Shown here piece after piece: positions 1 through 7,692 of a stretch of 34,493 nt of DNA. The translations under genes were made by a program, and so were the position numbers. Each line of letters opens with the position of its first letter. Within the stretch, counting starts at the first letter, position 1. Below the pieces are notes generated by a model, which saw only the letters and a program-made list of their open reading frames with translations, was not told where the DNA came from and did not search any database. This DNA is from Actinoallomurus iriomotensis (GTDB lineage: Bacteria; Actinomycetota; Actinomycetes; Streptosporangiales; Streptosporangiaceae), in NCBI RefSeq assembly GCF_030269445.1, contig NZ_BSTJ01000026.1:1-34493 (forward strand). Reading direction: 5' to 3'.

Positions 1-404
1 AAGGTGGAAGGGGCGTGTCGGTGTTCGCGCGAGGTGACCGCAGGCATCGGGCTCAGGGTCATTGGCAGCGACGAGGGCAGGACGTTGGCCGAGGTCAGCG
101 GCGTCCGCTCGTGTGGGGTGCGGTCAAGACTGACGAACATCGACCCCGCCGAGTCAGGGGTGCGGTCGCCGGTCGCGAACAACTGCGGTCGGAACACGCA
201 AGCAAAACCAGGAGTCGACGTACGTCTGGTCCAGCGGCAGCCTGCGTGGTATTTCGACGGACACACGCGGACCCTCCAAGCCGTTGCTGTCGTCCTGGGG
301 GTGCCACGTGGTGATCGCCTCCGCCTGACGGTCCCTCGCACGCTGGCTGATTCGCCAGCGGCACCCGTCAACCGTGCTCGCGGCTACCCTGAGTCGGCGG
401 GGTA
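1..404. other. Left-edge stretch without a supported gene
   Basis: No reading frame here has a convincing start, ribosome site and recognisable domain together. Several frames are open on both strands, as expected for DNA this rich in G and C. A short minus-strand run around positions 215-330 has protein-like composition and could be the worn end of an older gene, but I recognise no family. The only structured element is the hairpin at 341-360, listed separately. Confidence 0.5.
341..360 (-). terminator. Hairpin downstream of the LysR gene
   Basis: A perfect 7-bp stem (CGCTGGC / GCCAGCG) encloses a 6-base loop about 45 bases past the stop of the leftward regulator gene. No T-tract follows. 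It may terminate or stabilise the regulator transcript, but the position is the main argument. Confidence 0.35.
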
Positions 405-1322
405 CTACGCTGGCCGACGAAGTGTCTCGGTGGCACGGAGGACCAAGTTGCGTACGTACGTGTGCTCCGGGTCGTCGTCGTAGATCGGGTGCCACCACAT
501 CGCCTCGACCAGCGGTGTCAACGGCACCGGGCACTGCGCCACCCGGATGTCGGTGTCGGTGGGCAGGCGATCGGCGAGGCGGCGTTGCAGGACGGCGATG
601 CGATCGGTCCCCGCGACGAGATCGGGGATGGTGAGGAAGTTTTCGGTGATCACTTGCGCGGTCGGTTCGATGCCGAGCAGCTGCAGTTGCCGCGACGCGG
701 GGGTGGCAGCGGTCGGGCCGTAGTAGGTGAGCACCCAGGGCAGGGTGCGCAGGTCGTCGACGGTGAGGCCCTTCTCGGCGGCGGGGTTGTCGACGGAGGT
801 GACGCAGACCCAGTCGTCCTCGTAGAGGTCCTCGCAGGAGAGGTCCGTCAGGAATCCGTGCGGCATGACGAGCAGGTCGACGCCGAGCAGTAGCTGGTGG
901 GCCCGGTCGACGAAAGAGGGAGTGTTCGCGATGAACCGGAGCCGGGCGTGCGGGGCTTCGGCGCTGAGCTGTGCCGCGAGGGTGGCGCCGAAGACGGCGG
1001 TGGCGTAGTCGCTGAGGGCTAGGCTGAACTCACGCCGGGAGGTAGCGGGGTCGAAGTCGGATTCGGCGCTGAAGACTCGCTCGATACTGCCGACGGCCTC
1101 GCGGGTGCGTTCCTTGAGTCGGACGGCGAGCGGGGTCAGGCGGTATTCATTGCCCACCCGAGTGAGCAGTTGGTCGTTGAAATGGCGGCGAAGTCGGGCC
1201 AATGAGGCGGACAGTGCGGGCTGGCTGAGGTGAAGTTGCTCGGCGGCGCGGGTGACGCTGCGTTGTTCGAGAAGCGCGTCGAGGGCCACGAGCAGGTTGA
1301 GGTCCAGGCTGGCCAGGTTCAC
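405..1322 (-). CDS. LysR-family transcriptional regulator
   Basis: Probable activator or repressor of the divergent catabolic operon. The N-terminus carries the typical LysR winged helix-turn-helix (about residues 5-62, with SVTRAAEQLHLSQPALSASL as the recognition region). A periplasmic-binding-protein-like effector domain follows to the end, closest in style to NodD-like regulators. From the GTG at 1322 the protein is 305 aa, normal for the family, and starts three residues before the conserved SLDLNLL stretch. An ATG at 1358 gives a 12-residue extension and has a better purine-rich leader (GGGAAGAG), so the start is unsettled. I prefer the GTG because the extension would cover a palindrome that looks like the operator. 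Divergent placement next to the first catabolic gene is the classical LysR layout; the inducer is probably an aromatic intermediate (inference). Confidence 0.88.
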   Translation of the reverse strand: MNLASLDLNLLVALDALLEQRSVTRAAEQLHLSQPALSASLARLRRHFNDQLLTRVGNEYRLTPLAVRLKERTREAVGSIERVFSAESDFDPATSRREFSLALSDYATAVFGATLAAQLSAEAPHARLRFIANTPSFVDRAHQLLLGVDLLVMPHGFLTDLSCEDLYEDDWVCVTSVDNPAAEKGLTVDDLRTLPWVLTYYGPTAATPASRQLQLLGIEPTAQVITENFLTIPDLVAGTDRIAVLQRRLADRLPTDTDIRVAQCPVPLTPLVEAMWWHPIYDDDPEHTYVRNLVLRATETLRRPA

Positions 1323-1426
1323 CCCAGAGACGGTATCAACCGTGGTAATGGCCCCCATCAGCGATCGGCTCTTCCCGGGTGGTCGTCTGGTAGCGGATGG
1401 TTGTCCCGACCTTGGAAAGGACGACC
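1323..1426. promoter_or_regulatory. Divergent LysR/operon control region
   Basis: About 100 bp lie between the GTG starts of the LysR gene and the operon. A 14-bp inverted repeat, ACGGT-ATCA-ACCGT, occupies 1330-1343, close to the regulator start, as expected for an autoregulatory LysR site. A ribosome site for the rightward gene (GGAAAGGA, 1413-1420) precedes the GTG at 1427. I see no clear -35/-10 pair. Confidence 0.45.
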
Positions 1427-2407
1427 GTGTCGCACGTGCCGGAACCGTTTGATCGCCGCGATCCCGAGGGGGCCGTGGCAGCCATCGTGAAGCGGTGCTC
1501 GAACGTGGGCCGCTGGGGGCCCGATGATGTGCGGGGCACGCTGAACTTCCTGGACGCCGCCAAGCGTGTCGACGGGGCGCGGCTGGTCCGGCGCGGGGTG
1601 AGCTTTTCGCTGGCGCAGCGATTCGACGCGAGCGGGCCGCAGAAAGGCTGGCGGAGGCGCACCAATCCCGTGCACACGATGTTGGACACCGGGGTTGACG
1701 CGGAGTTCGGCGACCAGGGATTTCCGCACGGTATCGGTGGCGCGGATGACGTGATCTTCATGCCGCTTCAGGCGTCGACCCAGTGGGACGGGCTCGGGCA
1801 CATCTTCGACCACGGGCAGGCTTACAACGGGCGCCGCGCTTCGCAGGTGGTGACCAGCGAGGGCGACCGGGTGACCGGCATCGAGACGGTGGCGGACCTG
1901 ATCGCCGGGCGGGGCGTGCTGCTGGACGTCGGCCGGATGATCGGGACCGACGGCGAGTTGCCGGACGGGTTCCCGATCACGGCTGAGCACCTGGAACGGA
2001 CCCTTGCTGCCGAGGGCGTGAGTGTGGGCCGAGGCGATCTGGTGTGCGTACGCACTGGTCAGCTCACTCGCGCGCGCCGCGAAGGTTGGGGCGACTATGC
2101 GGGCGGGGCGGCTCCGGGCCTGTCGCTCACCACGGCCGACTGGCTGTTCGAGTCACAGATCGCCGGAATCGCCACGGACACCTGGGGGTTCGAGGTGCGG
2201 CCGAACGAGTTCGACGTGCTGGCGTTCCAGCCGCTGCACCAGGTCGCCATTCCGCATATCGGCCTCTTCATCGGTGAGATGTGGGACCTCGACGCGCTGG
2301 CCACCGACTGTGCCGCCGACGGGGTGTACGAGTTCTGGTTGACCGCCGCGCCGCTGCCGGTGACGGGCGCGGTGGGTGCTCCGCTGAATCCCATCGCAGT
2401 GAAGTAG
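1427..2407 (+). CDS. Cyclase-family metal hydrolase (KynB-like fold)
   Basis: Predicted member of the cyclase family (PF04199), metal-dependent hydrolases that include kynurenine formamidase and act on amides, lactones or related acyl bonds. The family metal-site motif HxGTHxDxxxH appears in a variant form at residues 115-125, Q-A-S-T-Q-W-D-G-L-G-H. D121 and H125 are retained, and glutamine replaces the first and third usual histidines. This variant is common in the larger (300-350 aa) actinobacterial and fungal members. The GTG at 1427 gives 326 aa and has GGAAAGGA six bases upstream; an ATG at 1397 would add ten residues without a ribosome site. It is the first gene of the forward operon, 8 bp ahead of a flavin monooxygenase. 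A plausible job is hydrolysing a lactone or ring-opened intermediate of the aromatic pathway (inference); the substrate is unknown. Confidence 0.8.
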   Translation: MSHVPEPFDRRDPEGAVAAIVKRCSNVGRWGPDDVRGTLNFLDAAKRVDGARLVRRGVSFSLAQRFDASGPQKGWRRRTNPVHTMLDTGVDAEFGDQGFPHGIGGADDVIFMPLQASTQWDGLGHIFDHGQAYNGRRASQVVTSEGDRVTGIETVADLIAGRGVLLDVGRMIGTDGELPDGFPITAEHLERTLAAEGVSVGRGDLVCVRTGQLTRARREGWGDYAGGAAPGLSLTTADWLFESQIAGIATDTWGFEVRPNEFDVLAFQPLHQVAIPHIGLFIGEMWDLDALATDCAADGVYEFWLTAAPLPVTGAVGAPLNPIAVK

Positions 2408-2415
2408 GAGTCGTG

Positions 2416-3546
2416 ATGGCTGCTGTCGATAACGTTCTGGTGATCGGGGCCGGTTCGGCCGGGACTGCGGTCGCGATCCTGCTCCCGCAGGCCGACGTCA
2501 CGGTCGAGGTCGTCGATGTGAAGCCGGAGCCGACTGCGATCGGGTCGGGAATCACCTTGCAAGGCAATGCGCTGCGCGTGTTGCGACAGATCGGGGTGTG
2601 GGACGAGGTGCGTGCCGCCGGGTACGCGTTCGACAGTCTCGGGCTGCGTGCCCCGGACGAGCACGGCACGTTGCTGGCTGAGCTTCCCGACGTGAAGACC
2701 GGCGGTCTGGACCTGCCCGGAACGTTGGGCATGCCGCGGCCGGAGCTGGCTCGGATTCTCGTCGAGCGGGCGATCTCCGCGGGTGCGAAGCTGCGTTTCG
2801 ATACCACGGTGACCCGTATCGCCGAGAACGAACGTTGCGTCGACGTGACTTTCTCGGACGGATCGACCGGCCGTTACGACTTGGTGGTCGGTGCGGACGG
2901 TGTCCGTTCATGGACCCGGCGGGCTCTGGGGATCCAGCTTGAGCCTCGGCCGACGGGGATGGGTATCTGGCGGGCGTTCGGACCGCGGCCGGCGAGCGTT
3001 ACACGCACCGACCTGATCTATGGGGGCCCGTGTTACATCGCGGGGTACTGCCCGACCGGGGAGGACACGCTGTACGCGTACCTCGTCGAGCCCTCGCAAG
3101 ACCGTTCGGCGCTGTCCCCTGAGCAGCAGTTGGCGGTGATGCGTGACCTGTCGCTGGCCTACCACGGGCCATGGGACGAGATTCGGGAAACCCTGACCGA
3201 CCCGTCGCGGGTCAACTACACCCGCTTCGAGACGCATCTGCTGCCGGTGCCGTGGAACCGCGGCCGCGTGGTGCTGATCGGCGACGCCGTGCACAGCTGT
3301 CCGCCGACGATCGCGCAGGGCGCGGCCCAGGCGTTGGAAGACGCTGTGGTGCTCGCGGAGTTGCTGCTCAGCCGCGACAGCGTCGACCGTGCTCTGTGGG
3401 ACGCGTTCCACGCCCGCCGGTTCGGGCGCGCGAAGACCGTGGTGGACGCGTCCAACCAGCTCGCCCAGTGGCAGCTCGATCACATCCAGGGAGATGTGCC
3501 CGCGCTGATGAAGACCGTCACCGACCTGCTACGTCAACCTGCTTGA
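2416..3546 (+). CDS. FAD-dependent aromatic monooxygenase (group A)
   Basis: Single-component flavoprotein hydroxylase of the PHBH/salicylate hydroxylase family, 376 aa. All three nucleotide-binding signatures are present: the N-terminal Rossmann motif GAGSAG at residues 11-16, the DG motif (GADGVRS, 159-165), and the C-terminal GD motif with D290 (VVLIGDAVHSCPP). The start is ATG 2416, with AGGAG six bases upstream. Such enzymes use NAD(P)H and O2 to hydroxylate an electron-rich phenol. It precedes an extradiol dioxygenase, so the likely task is to create the vicinal diol or triol that is then cleaved. In nicotine catabolism a monooxygenase of this type works beside the C-C hydrolase that resembles the gene at 5581, a useful parallel. 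The exact substrate is inferred, not shown. Confidence 0.9.
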   Translation: MAAVDNVLVIGAGSAGTAVAILLPQADVTVEVVDVKPEPTAIGSGITLQGNALRVLRQIGVWDEVRAAGYAFDSLGLRAPDEHGTLLAELPDVKTGGLDLPGTLGMPRPELARILVERAISAGAKLRFDTTVTRIAENERCVDVTFSDGSTGRYDLVVGADGVRSWTRRALGIQLEPRPTGMGIWRAFGPRPASVTRTDLIYGGPCYIAGYCPTGEDTLYAYLVEPSQDRSALSPEQQLAVMRDLSLAYHGPWDEIRETLTDPSRVNYTRFETHLLPVPWNRGRVVLIGDAVHSCPPTIAQGAAQALEDAVVLAELLLSRDSVDRALWDAFHARRFGRAKTVVDASNQLAQWQLDHIQGDVPALMKTVTDLLRQPA

Positions 3547-3554
3547 GAGAGATC

Positions 3555-4493
3555 ATGACCGACCGATTGATCACCCACCTGCGGCACGTCGACCTGGCGG
3601 TGCCCGATCATGCCAAACAGCTCGATTTCTTCACCAACACCTGGGGGCTGACCGCCGCGGACGGCGAGAAAGGGCTGACGTTCCTCGCCGCAGAGGGCTC
3701 GCCCGAAAAGTACGTGATCCGCATCCGCGAGTCGGCCGAAAAGCGGATCGACCTGATCGCGTTCGGCGTGGCCAACGCGGCGGACGCGGACGTGCTGGCC
3801 GAGCGGCTGGCCCGCAGCGGGGTACGGCTGGTCAACGAGCCCAGGCCGCTGGACACGCCCGGCCGCGGCTACGGATTCCGGTTCTTCGACAACGAAGGGC
3901 GCACCGTCGAGATCAGCGCCGACGTCGCGGTCCGGGAGCACCGCAAGATCGAACCCGGTGAGTCGATCCCCGTGCGGCTGTCGCATGTCGTGATCAACTC
4001 GGCGGAGCCGGAGGCGACCCGCGCGTTCTATGAGAAGCACCTCGGCTTCCGCCTGTCGGACACGCTGATGCACCCGCAGATGGGCGAGATGATGTACTTT
4101 CTGCGGATCAATGCCTGGCACCACAGCCTGGCGATCGCCCGCTGCCCACATCCCTCGTTGCACCACGTGTCCTTCGAGATGCGTGGCCTCGACGAGTACA
4201 TGCGCGGCACCGGCCGACTGCTGCGTGCCGGGGTGGAGAAGGTGTGGGGTCCTGGCCGGCACCTGGCAGGCAACAACACGTTCAGCTACTTCCTCGACCC
4301 GCACGGTAACACCGTCGAGTACACCACCGAACTCGAGGCGATCGACGAGGATACCTGGCACCCACACATGTACGACTTCAGCCAGCCTGAGGTCAGCGAC
4401 CAGTGGGGCACCGCTAACGCGATGAACGAGTTCGTCGCCCGCAAGTCGTTCAACGACCCGGACAAGGGCCTGTTCGTGGCCCCACCCGTCTGA
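3555..4493 (+). CDS. Type I extradiol ring-cleavage dioxygenase (VOC fold)
   Basis: A 312-aa two-domain vicinal-oxygen-chelate protein of the catechol 2,3-dioxygenase / dihydroxybiphenyl dioxygenase family. The N-terminal domain (about 1-125) is degenerate in metal binding, as usual. The C-terminal domain (about 140-265) carries the 2-His-1-carboxylate iron triad: H144 (RLSHVVI), H204 (LHHVSFEM) and E255 (GNTVEY). H190 in AWHHSLAI matches the conserved second-sphere acid/base histidine. It should therefore be a working Fe(II) dioxygenase that opens a catecholic or trihydroxylated ring. The start is ATG 3555, eight bases after the monooxygenase stop. Its stop shares one base with the next start (TGATG), indicating translational coupling. 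A C-terminal tail of about 45 residues beyond the VOC domain is typical of longer family members. Confidence 0.9.
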   Translation: MTDRLITHLRHVDLAVPDHAKQLDFFTNTWGLTAADGEKGLTFLAAEGSPEKYVIRIRESAEKRIDLIAFGVANAADADVLAERLARSGVRLVNEPRPLDTPGRGYGFRFFDNEGRTVEISADVAVREHRKIEPGESIPVRLSHVVINSAEPEATRAFYEKHLGFRLSDTLMHPQMGEMMYFLRINAWHHSLAIARCPHPSLHHVSFEMRGLDEYMRGTGRLLRAGVEKVWGPGRHLAGNNTFSYFLDPHGNTVEYTTELEAIDEDTWHPHMYDFSQPEVSDQWGTANAMNEFVARKSFNDPDKGLFVAPPV

Positions 4494-5461
4494 TGCGCTT
4501 CGCCACCTGGGAATCTGACGGAACCATACGCTGCGGTGTGGTCTCCGACGCCGGGCTGCACCTGTTGCCCGAGGGGGTCACCATCCTGGAACTGGCGCGC
4601 TCCGGGCTGCCGGCCGCCCTCGAAGCCGGCGCGGAAGCACAGAACGCGACGGCGGTGCCGGTCGAGTCGGTGCGGCTGCTGCCTCCGCTCGACCCGCCGA
4701 CAGTGCGGGACTTCGTCGCATTCGAAGAGCACGTCGAGGGCGTGCGCAAGAGCATCGACGGCGAAAGCGGCGTGGTACCCGAGTGGTACCAGGCGCCCAC
4801 CTTCTACTTCACCAACCCGTACGCCCTCGTCGGCGCACACGACGACGTGCCGATCCCGCCAGACTGCCAGGCACTGGACTTCGAGTTGGAGGTCGCCGCC
4901 GTCGTCGGCCGGGACGGCCGGTCGCTGACACCGGAACAAGCCCGCGAGGCGATCTTCGGCTACACCATCCTCAACGACTGGTCGGCCCGCGACCTCCAAG
5001 CCCGGGAGATGAAGGTGAGTCTCGGCCCGGCGAAAGGGAAGGACTTCGCCAGCACCCTCGGCCCGTGGCTGGTCACCGCCGACGAACTCGAGCCTTACCA
5101 CGACGTCGACGGCTTCCTGGCACTCGACATGCGCGTTGCCGTGAACGGCACCGAGGTCGGGCAGGACCTCCTGTCCAACATGGGCTGGCCGTTCGATGAA
5201 CTCATCGCCTATGCCGCACGCGGCACCTGGGTGCGCGCGGGCGACGTCCTCGGCTCCGGCACCTGCGGCAACGGCGGCTGCCTCGCCGAACTGTGGGGCC
5301 GCCACGGCGAGCGGACCCCGCCGCCGCTCCACCCCGGTGACGTCGTCGAGATGACGGTCGAGGGCATCGGCACCACCCGCAATCGCATCGTGCCCGGCGT
5401 CGAGCTGCCCCCGGTTCGCCCGGCACGACAGCGGCCTCGGCTGCGGAAGCGACCGGCATGA
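4493..5461 (+). CDS. Fumarylacetoacetate hydrolase family protein
   Basis: A 322-aa FAH-fold enzyme, expected to hydrolyse a C-C bond in an acylpyruvate-type ring-fission product or to decarboxylate or isomerise one. The N-terminal segment (1-60) is the small FAH_N-like domain. The catalytic part shows RDFVAFEEH with H80 as likely catalytic base, metal ligands E131 and E133 (DFELEV) and D162 (ILNDWSARD), the lysine-containing loop GPAKGKD (179-184), and the GSGTCGNGG loop near the C-terminus. It is coupled to the preceding dioxygenase by a one-base overlap, which fits sequential ring cleavage and product hydrolysis. An arginine- and proline-rich tail of about 17 residues follows the domain and looks dispensable. 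Confidence 0.9.
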   Translation: MRFATWESDGTIRCGVVSDAGLHLLPEGVTILELARSGLPAALEAGAEAQNATAVPVESVRLLPPLDPPTVRDFVAFEEHVEGVRKSIDGESGVVPEWYQAPTFYFTNPYALVGAHDDVPIPPDCQALDFELEVAAVVGRDGRSLTPEQAREAIFGYTILNDWSARDLQAREMKVSLGPAKGKDFASTLGPWLVTADELEPYHDVDGFLALDMRVAVNGTEVGQDLLSNMGWPFDELIAYAARGTWVRAGDVLGSGTCGNGGCLAELWGRHGERTPPPLHPGDVVEMTVEGIGTTRNRIVPGVELPPVRPARQRPRLRKRPA

Positions 5462-5559
5462 GCGTCGCGGTGATCACCAGTGCCGAGACCCCCGCCGACG
5501 CTGAGATGACCACCCACGACGGCGAAACGTCGCTCAGCGACGCCGTCCGCACGCCGTAA
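5458..5559 (+). CDS. Possible 33-aa translationally coupled mini-ORF
   Basis: An ATG overlaps the FAH stop (ATGA) and opens a 33-codon frame ending in TAA at 5557-5559, filling most of the gap before the next gene. The peptide begins MSVAVITSAE and is acidic, with no membrane segment, cysteines or recognisable motif. It has no separate ribosome site and would rely on re-initiation. It could be a small protein, a worn remnant of a deleted gene, or chance. Confidence 0.25.
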   Translation: MSVAVITSAETPADAEMTTHDGETSLSDAVRTP

Positions 5560-5580
5560 TACCTGCGAAGGAGCCGCATC

Positions 5581-6738
5581 GTGTTCGAGTACTTTCCCGG
5601 TAACTATGTGTGGAACCTGAGTGTGGTCGCCACGCTCAACAGCGGCGGGCTGATCGACGAGGTCGACCGGGCCTGCCGGCCGATCAAGGAACTCGCAGCC
5701 CGAGGCGAGGACGTCGGCACCCCGGCTCTCCTGCGGGCATGGACGGCGCTGACCGACCAGCTGGTCGCGCAGGCCGAACAGGCCGAGAAGGCCGGGCGCG
5801 CCCGCATCGCCGGTCAGCTGTACGCCCGCGCCACGAACTACCTGTGTCAGGCCGAGCGGATGCAGAGCGCCTCCGCGCCCGGACGGTTGGACACCTACCG
5901 GCGGGTCCTGCACCTGCAGCAGAAGGCCTTCGACCTCGTCGACCCCGCCACTACGCGGGTGGCCGTGCCGTACGAGGGGACCATGCTGCCGGCGTACTTC
6001 ACCCGCGCCCCCGGCGATGTCGCCAGCCCCGTGATCATCATGTGGAACGGGCTGGACTCCACCAAGGAGCACATGTACGCCTCCGGGTTCAGCCACGAGT
6101 TGGCGGCCCGCGGAATCAGCACACTGATGGTGGACTGCCCCGGCAGCGGTGAGGCCCTGCGTCTGCAAGGGCTGCGCGCCCGCATCGACACCGAAGCCTG
6201 GGCGAGTGCCTGCGTCGACTACCTGCTCACTCGGCCCGACGTCGAACCGGCGCGGATCGGCCTGGTCGGCTGGTCGCTCGGCGGCTACTTCGCACCGCGC
6301 GCGCTCGCCTTCGAAAAGCGGCTTGCCCTCGGCGTGGCGTGGGGCGCCAACCACAATTGGGGCGCGGTGCAGCGCCGCCGCCTGGAACGCGAAGGGGAGC
6401 GGCCGGTACCCCACTACTGGGAACACGTCCTGTGGGTGTGGGGCTTCGACGACCTGAACGCATTCATCGAATTCGCCGACGGAATCCACTTGGACGGTGT
6501 GGTCGGGCAGATCACGGTCCCATTCCTGATCTGCCACGGCGAGAACGACCGGCAGATTCCCCTGGAATACGCGCATCGCTCCTACGACACGGCGGTAAAG
6601 AGCCCGAAGCGTGAGCTGCGCATTTTCACCCGTGAGGAGGGCGGCGCCGAACACATCGGCTTGGACCATCTCTCCCACGTCAGCACCTACATCGCTGACT
6701 GGGCTGCCGACACCTTTGCCGAAGTGAGCAGCCGATGA
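5581..6738 (+). CDS. Alpha/beta hydrolase, C-C hydrolase type (DHPON hydrolase-like)
   Basis: A 385-aa hydrolase with an N-terminal helical cap region (about 1-125) and an alpha/beta core. The nucleophile elbow GWSLGG places Ser232, with Asp323 (CHGENDRQIP) and His358 (GGAEHIG) completing a triad. The overall plan, including the long helical N-terminus, resembles 2,6-dihydroxypseudooxynicotine hydrolase of nicotine degradation, which splits the C-C bond between an aromatic ring and an acyl chain. By analogy this enzyme could cut an acyl side chain from a polyhydroxylated aromatic aglycone, for example a dihydrochalcone-like compound (inference). The start is a GTG with GAAGGAG seven bases upstream. 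The stop overlaps the next gene by four bases (ATGA). Confidence 0.82.
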   Translation: MFEYFPGNYVWNLSVVATLNSGGLIDEVDRACRPIKELAARGEDVGTPALLRAWTALTDQLVAQAEQAEKAGRARIAGQLYARATNYLCQAERMQSASAPGRLDTYRRVLHLQQKAFDLVDPATTRVAVPYEGTMLPAYFTRAPGDVASPVIIMWNGLDSTKEHMYASGFSHELAARGISTLMVDCPGSGEALRLQGLRARIDTEAWASACVDYLLTRPDVEPARIGLVGWSLGGYFAPRALAFEKRLALGVAWGANHNWGAVQRRRLEREGERPVPHYWEHVLWVWGFDDLNAFIEFADGIHLDGVVGQITVPFLICHGENDRQIPLEYAHRSYDTAVKSPKRELRIFTREEGGAEHIGLDHLSHVSTYIADWAADTFAEVSSR

Positions 6739-7622
6739 CCCGGTCCCGGCTGACCGTTGGCGACCCAGCGCCTGTGTTCGCGTTGCCCGACACTGAAGGG
6801 ACGACCGTCCGGCTCGCGCCGCAGCAACACGCGGCGTCCGTCGTCGTGTTCACCGCGAACGGCTGCCCGTTCGCGCGCGCCTGGCACGACCGGATCCAAC
6901 AGGTGGCGAAGGACTACGCGTCCCGTGACGTCGCCGTCGTGCAGATGGTGAGCAACGACGAGACCGACCACCCGGACGACTCCCTAGCCGCCATGCGCGA
7001 GCGGGTCGCCGCGGGCGAGCTCGCCGGGCCCTTCCTGCGCGACGCTCACCAATGGGCCGCCCAGGCGTATGGGGCGACCGCGACGCCCGAGGTCTTCGTA
7101 ATCGACCGCGCCGGTGTGGTCCGCTATCACGGTGCCCCCGATGGGGATCACGACGACCCGACCCAAGATGCGCACTGGCTGCGGGACGCGCTGGACGACG
7201 TGCTGGCTGGTCGTGAGGTGGCGCACCCGGCGACCTCGCCCGCCGGCTGCTCGATCAAGTGGCGCGTCGAGCTGCTGTGGTGGGACGGCTGCCCGTCCCA
7301 TGACGATGCGGCTGAGCTGCTGCGTCGGACGCTCGCCGGCCTGGGCCGGGATGACGTCCAGGTCGTCGAACGTCAGGTCACCTCGCGCGGGGAGGCGCAA
7401 CGACTCGGCTTCCCCGGCTCACCCACCTTCCAGGTCGGGCGGCACGACCTGTTCCCCGATGGCGCGCCACCCGCGCTCACCTGCCGCCTCTACCGGCGAC
7501 CGGATGGTCGTGGCGCGCCGCTGCCCGACACCGACGACCTCGCCGCGCGGCTGCGCGCGGCGCTCGCCCGGCCCTGGGATCTCCCCGGCTGGGTCGACCC
7601 GCGCAGGGCGAAGGGCCGGTAG
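6735..7622 (+). CDS. Fusion of redoxin and second thioredoxin-fold domain
   Basis: A 295-aa protein with two thioredoxin-like halves. Residues 1-176 form an AhpC/TSA-type redoxin: NGCPFARAW with C44, the ATPEVFVID segment with the expected cis-proline P118, and a terminal GCSIKW motif with C172, all typical of that family. Residues 177-295 start a new beta strand (VELLWWDGCPSHD, C186) and contain a GFPGSPTFQVG segment, resembling the stand-alone thioredoxin-like proteins often found near detoxification genes. Each half has a single cysteine at the usual active-site position rather than CxxC, so peroxidase or bacilliredoxin-like chemistry is more likely than disulfide reduction. No signal peptide is visible, so it is probably cytoplasmic. 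It overlaps the hydrolase gene by ATGA. A protective role against peroxides or quinones from the aromatic pathway is inferred. Confidence 0.75.
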   Translation: MTRSRLTVGDPAPVFALPDTEGTTVRLAPQQHAASVVVFTANGCPFARAWHDRIQQVAKDYASRDVAVVQMVSNDETDHPDDSLAAMRERVAAGELAGPFLRDAHQWAAQAYGATATPEVFVIDRAGVVRYHGAPDGDHDDPTQDAHWLRDALDDVLAGREVAHPATSPAGCSIKWRVELLWWDGCPSHDDAAELLRRTLAGLGRDDVQVVERQVTSRGEAQRLGFPGSPTFQVGRHDLFPDGAPPALTCRLYRRPDGRGAPLPDTDDLAARLRAALARPWDLPGWVDPRRAKGR

Positions 7623-7692
7623 GTGCGGCCCGACCATTCCGCTGCGCCGCAACTCGCCGCAGCGTCAGCCAGGTGACAAGGAGCCCATTAGC

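Noticed and set aside
5209-6678. A 489-codon minus-strand frame opposite the hydrolase
   Set aside because: It is antisense to a gene with a clear catalytic triad and ribosome site, and shows no recognisable protein features.
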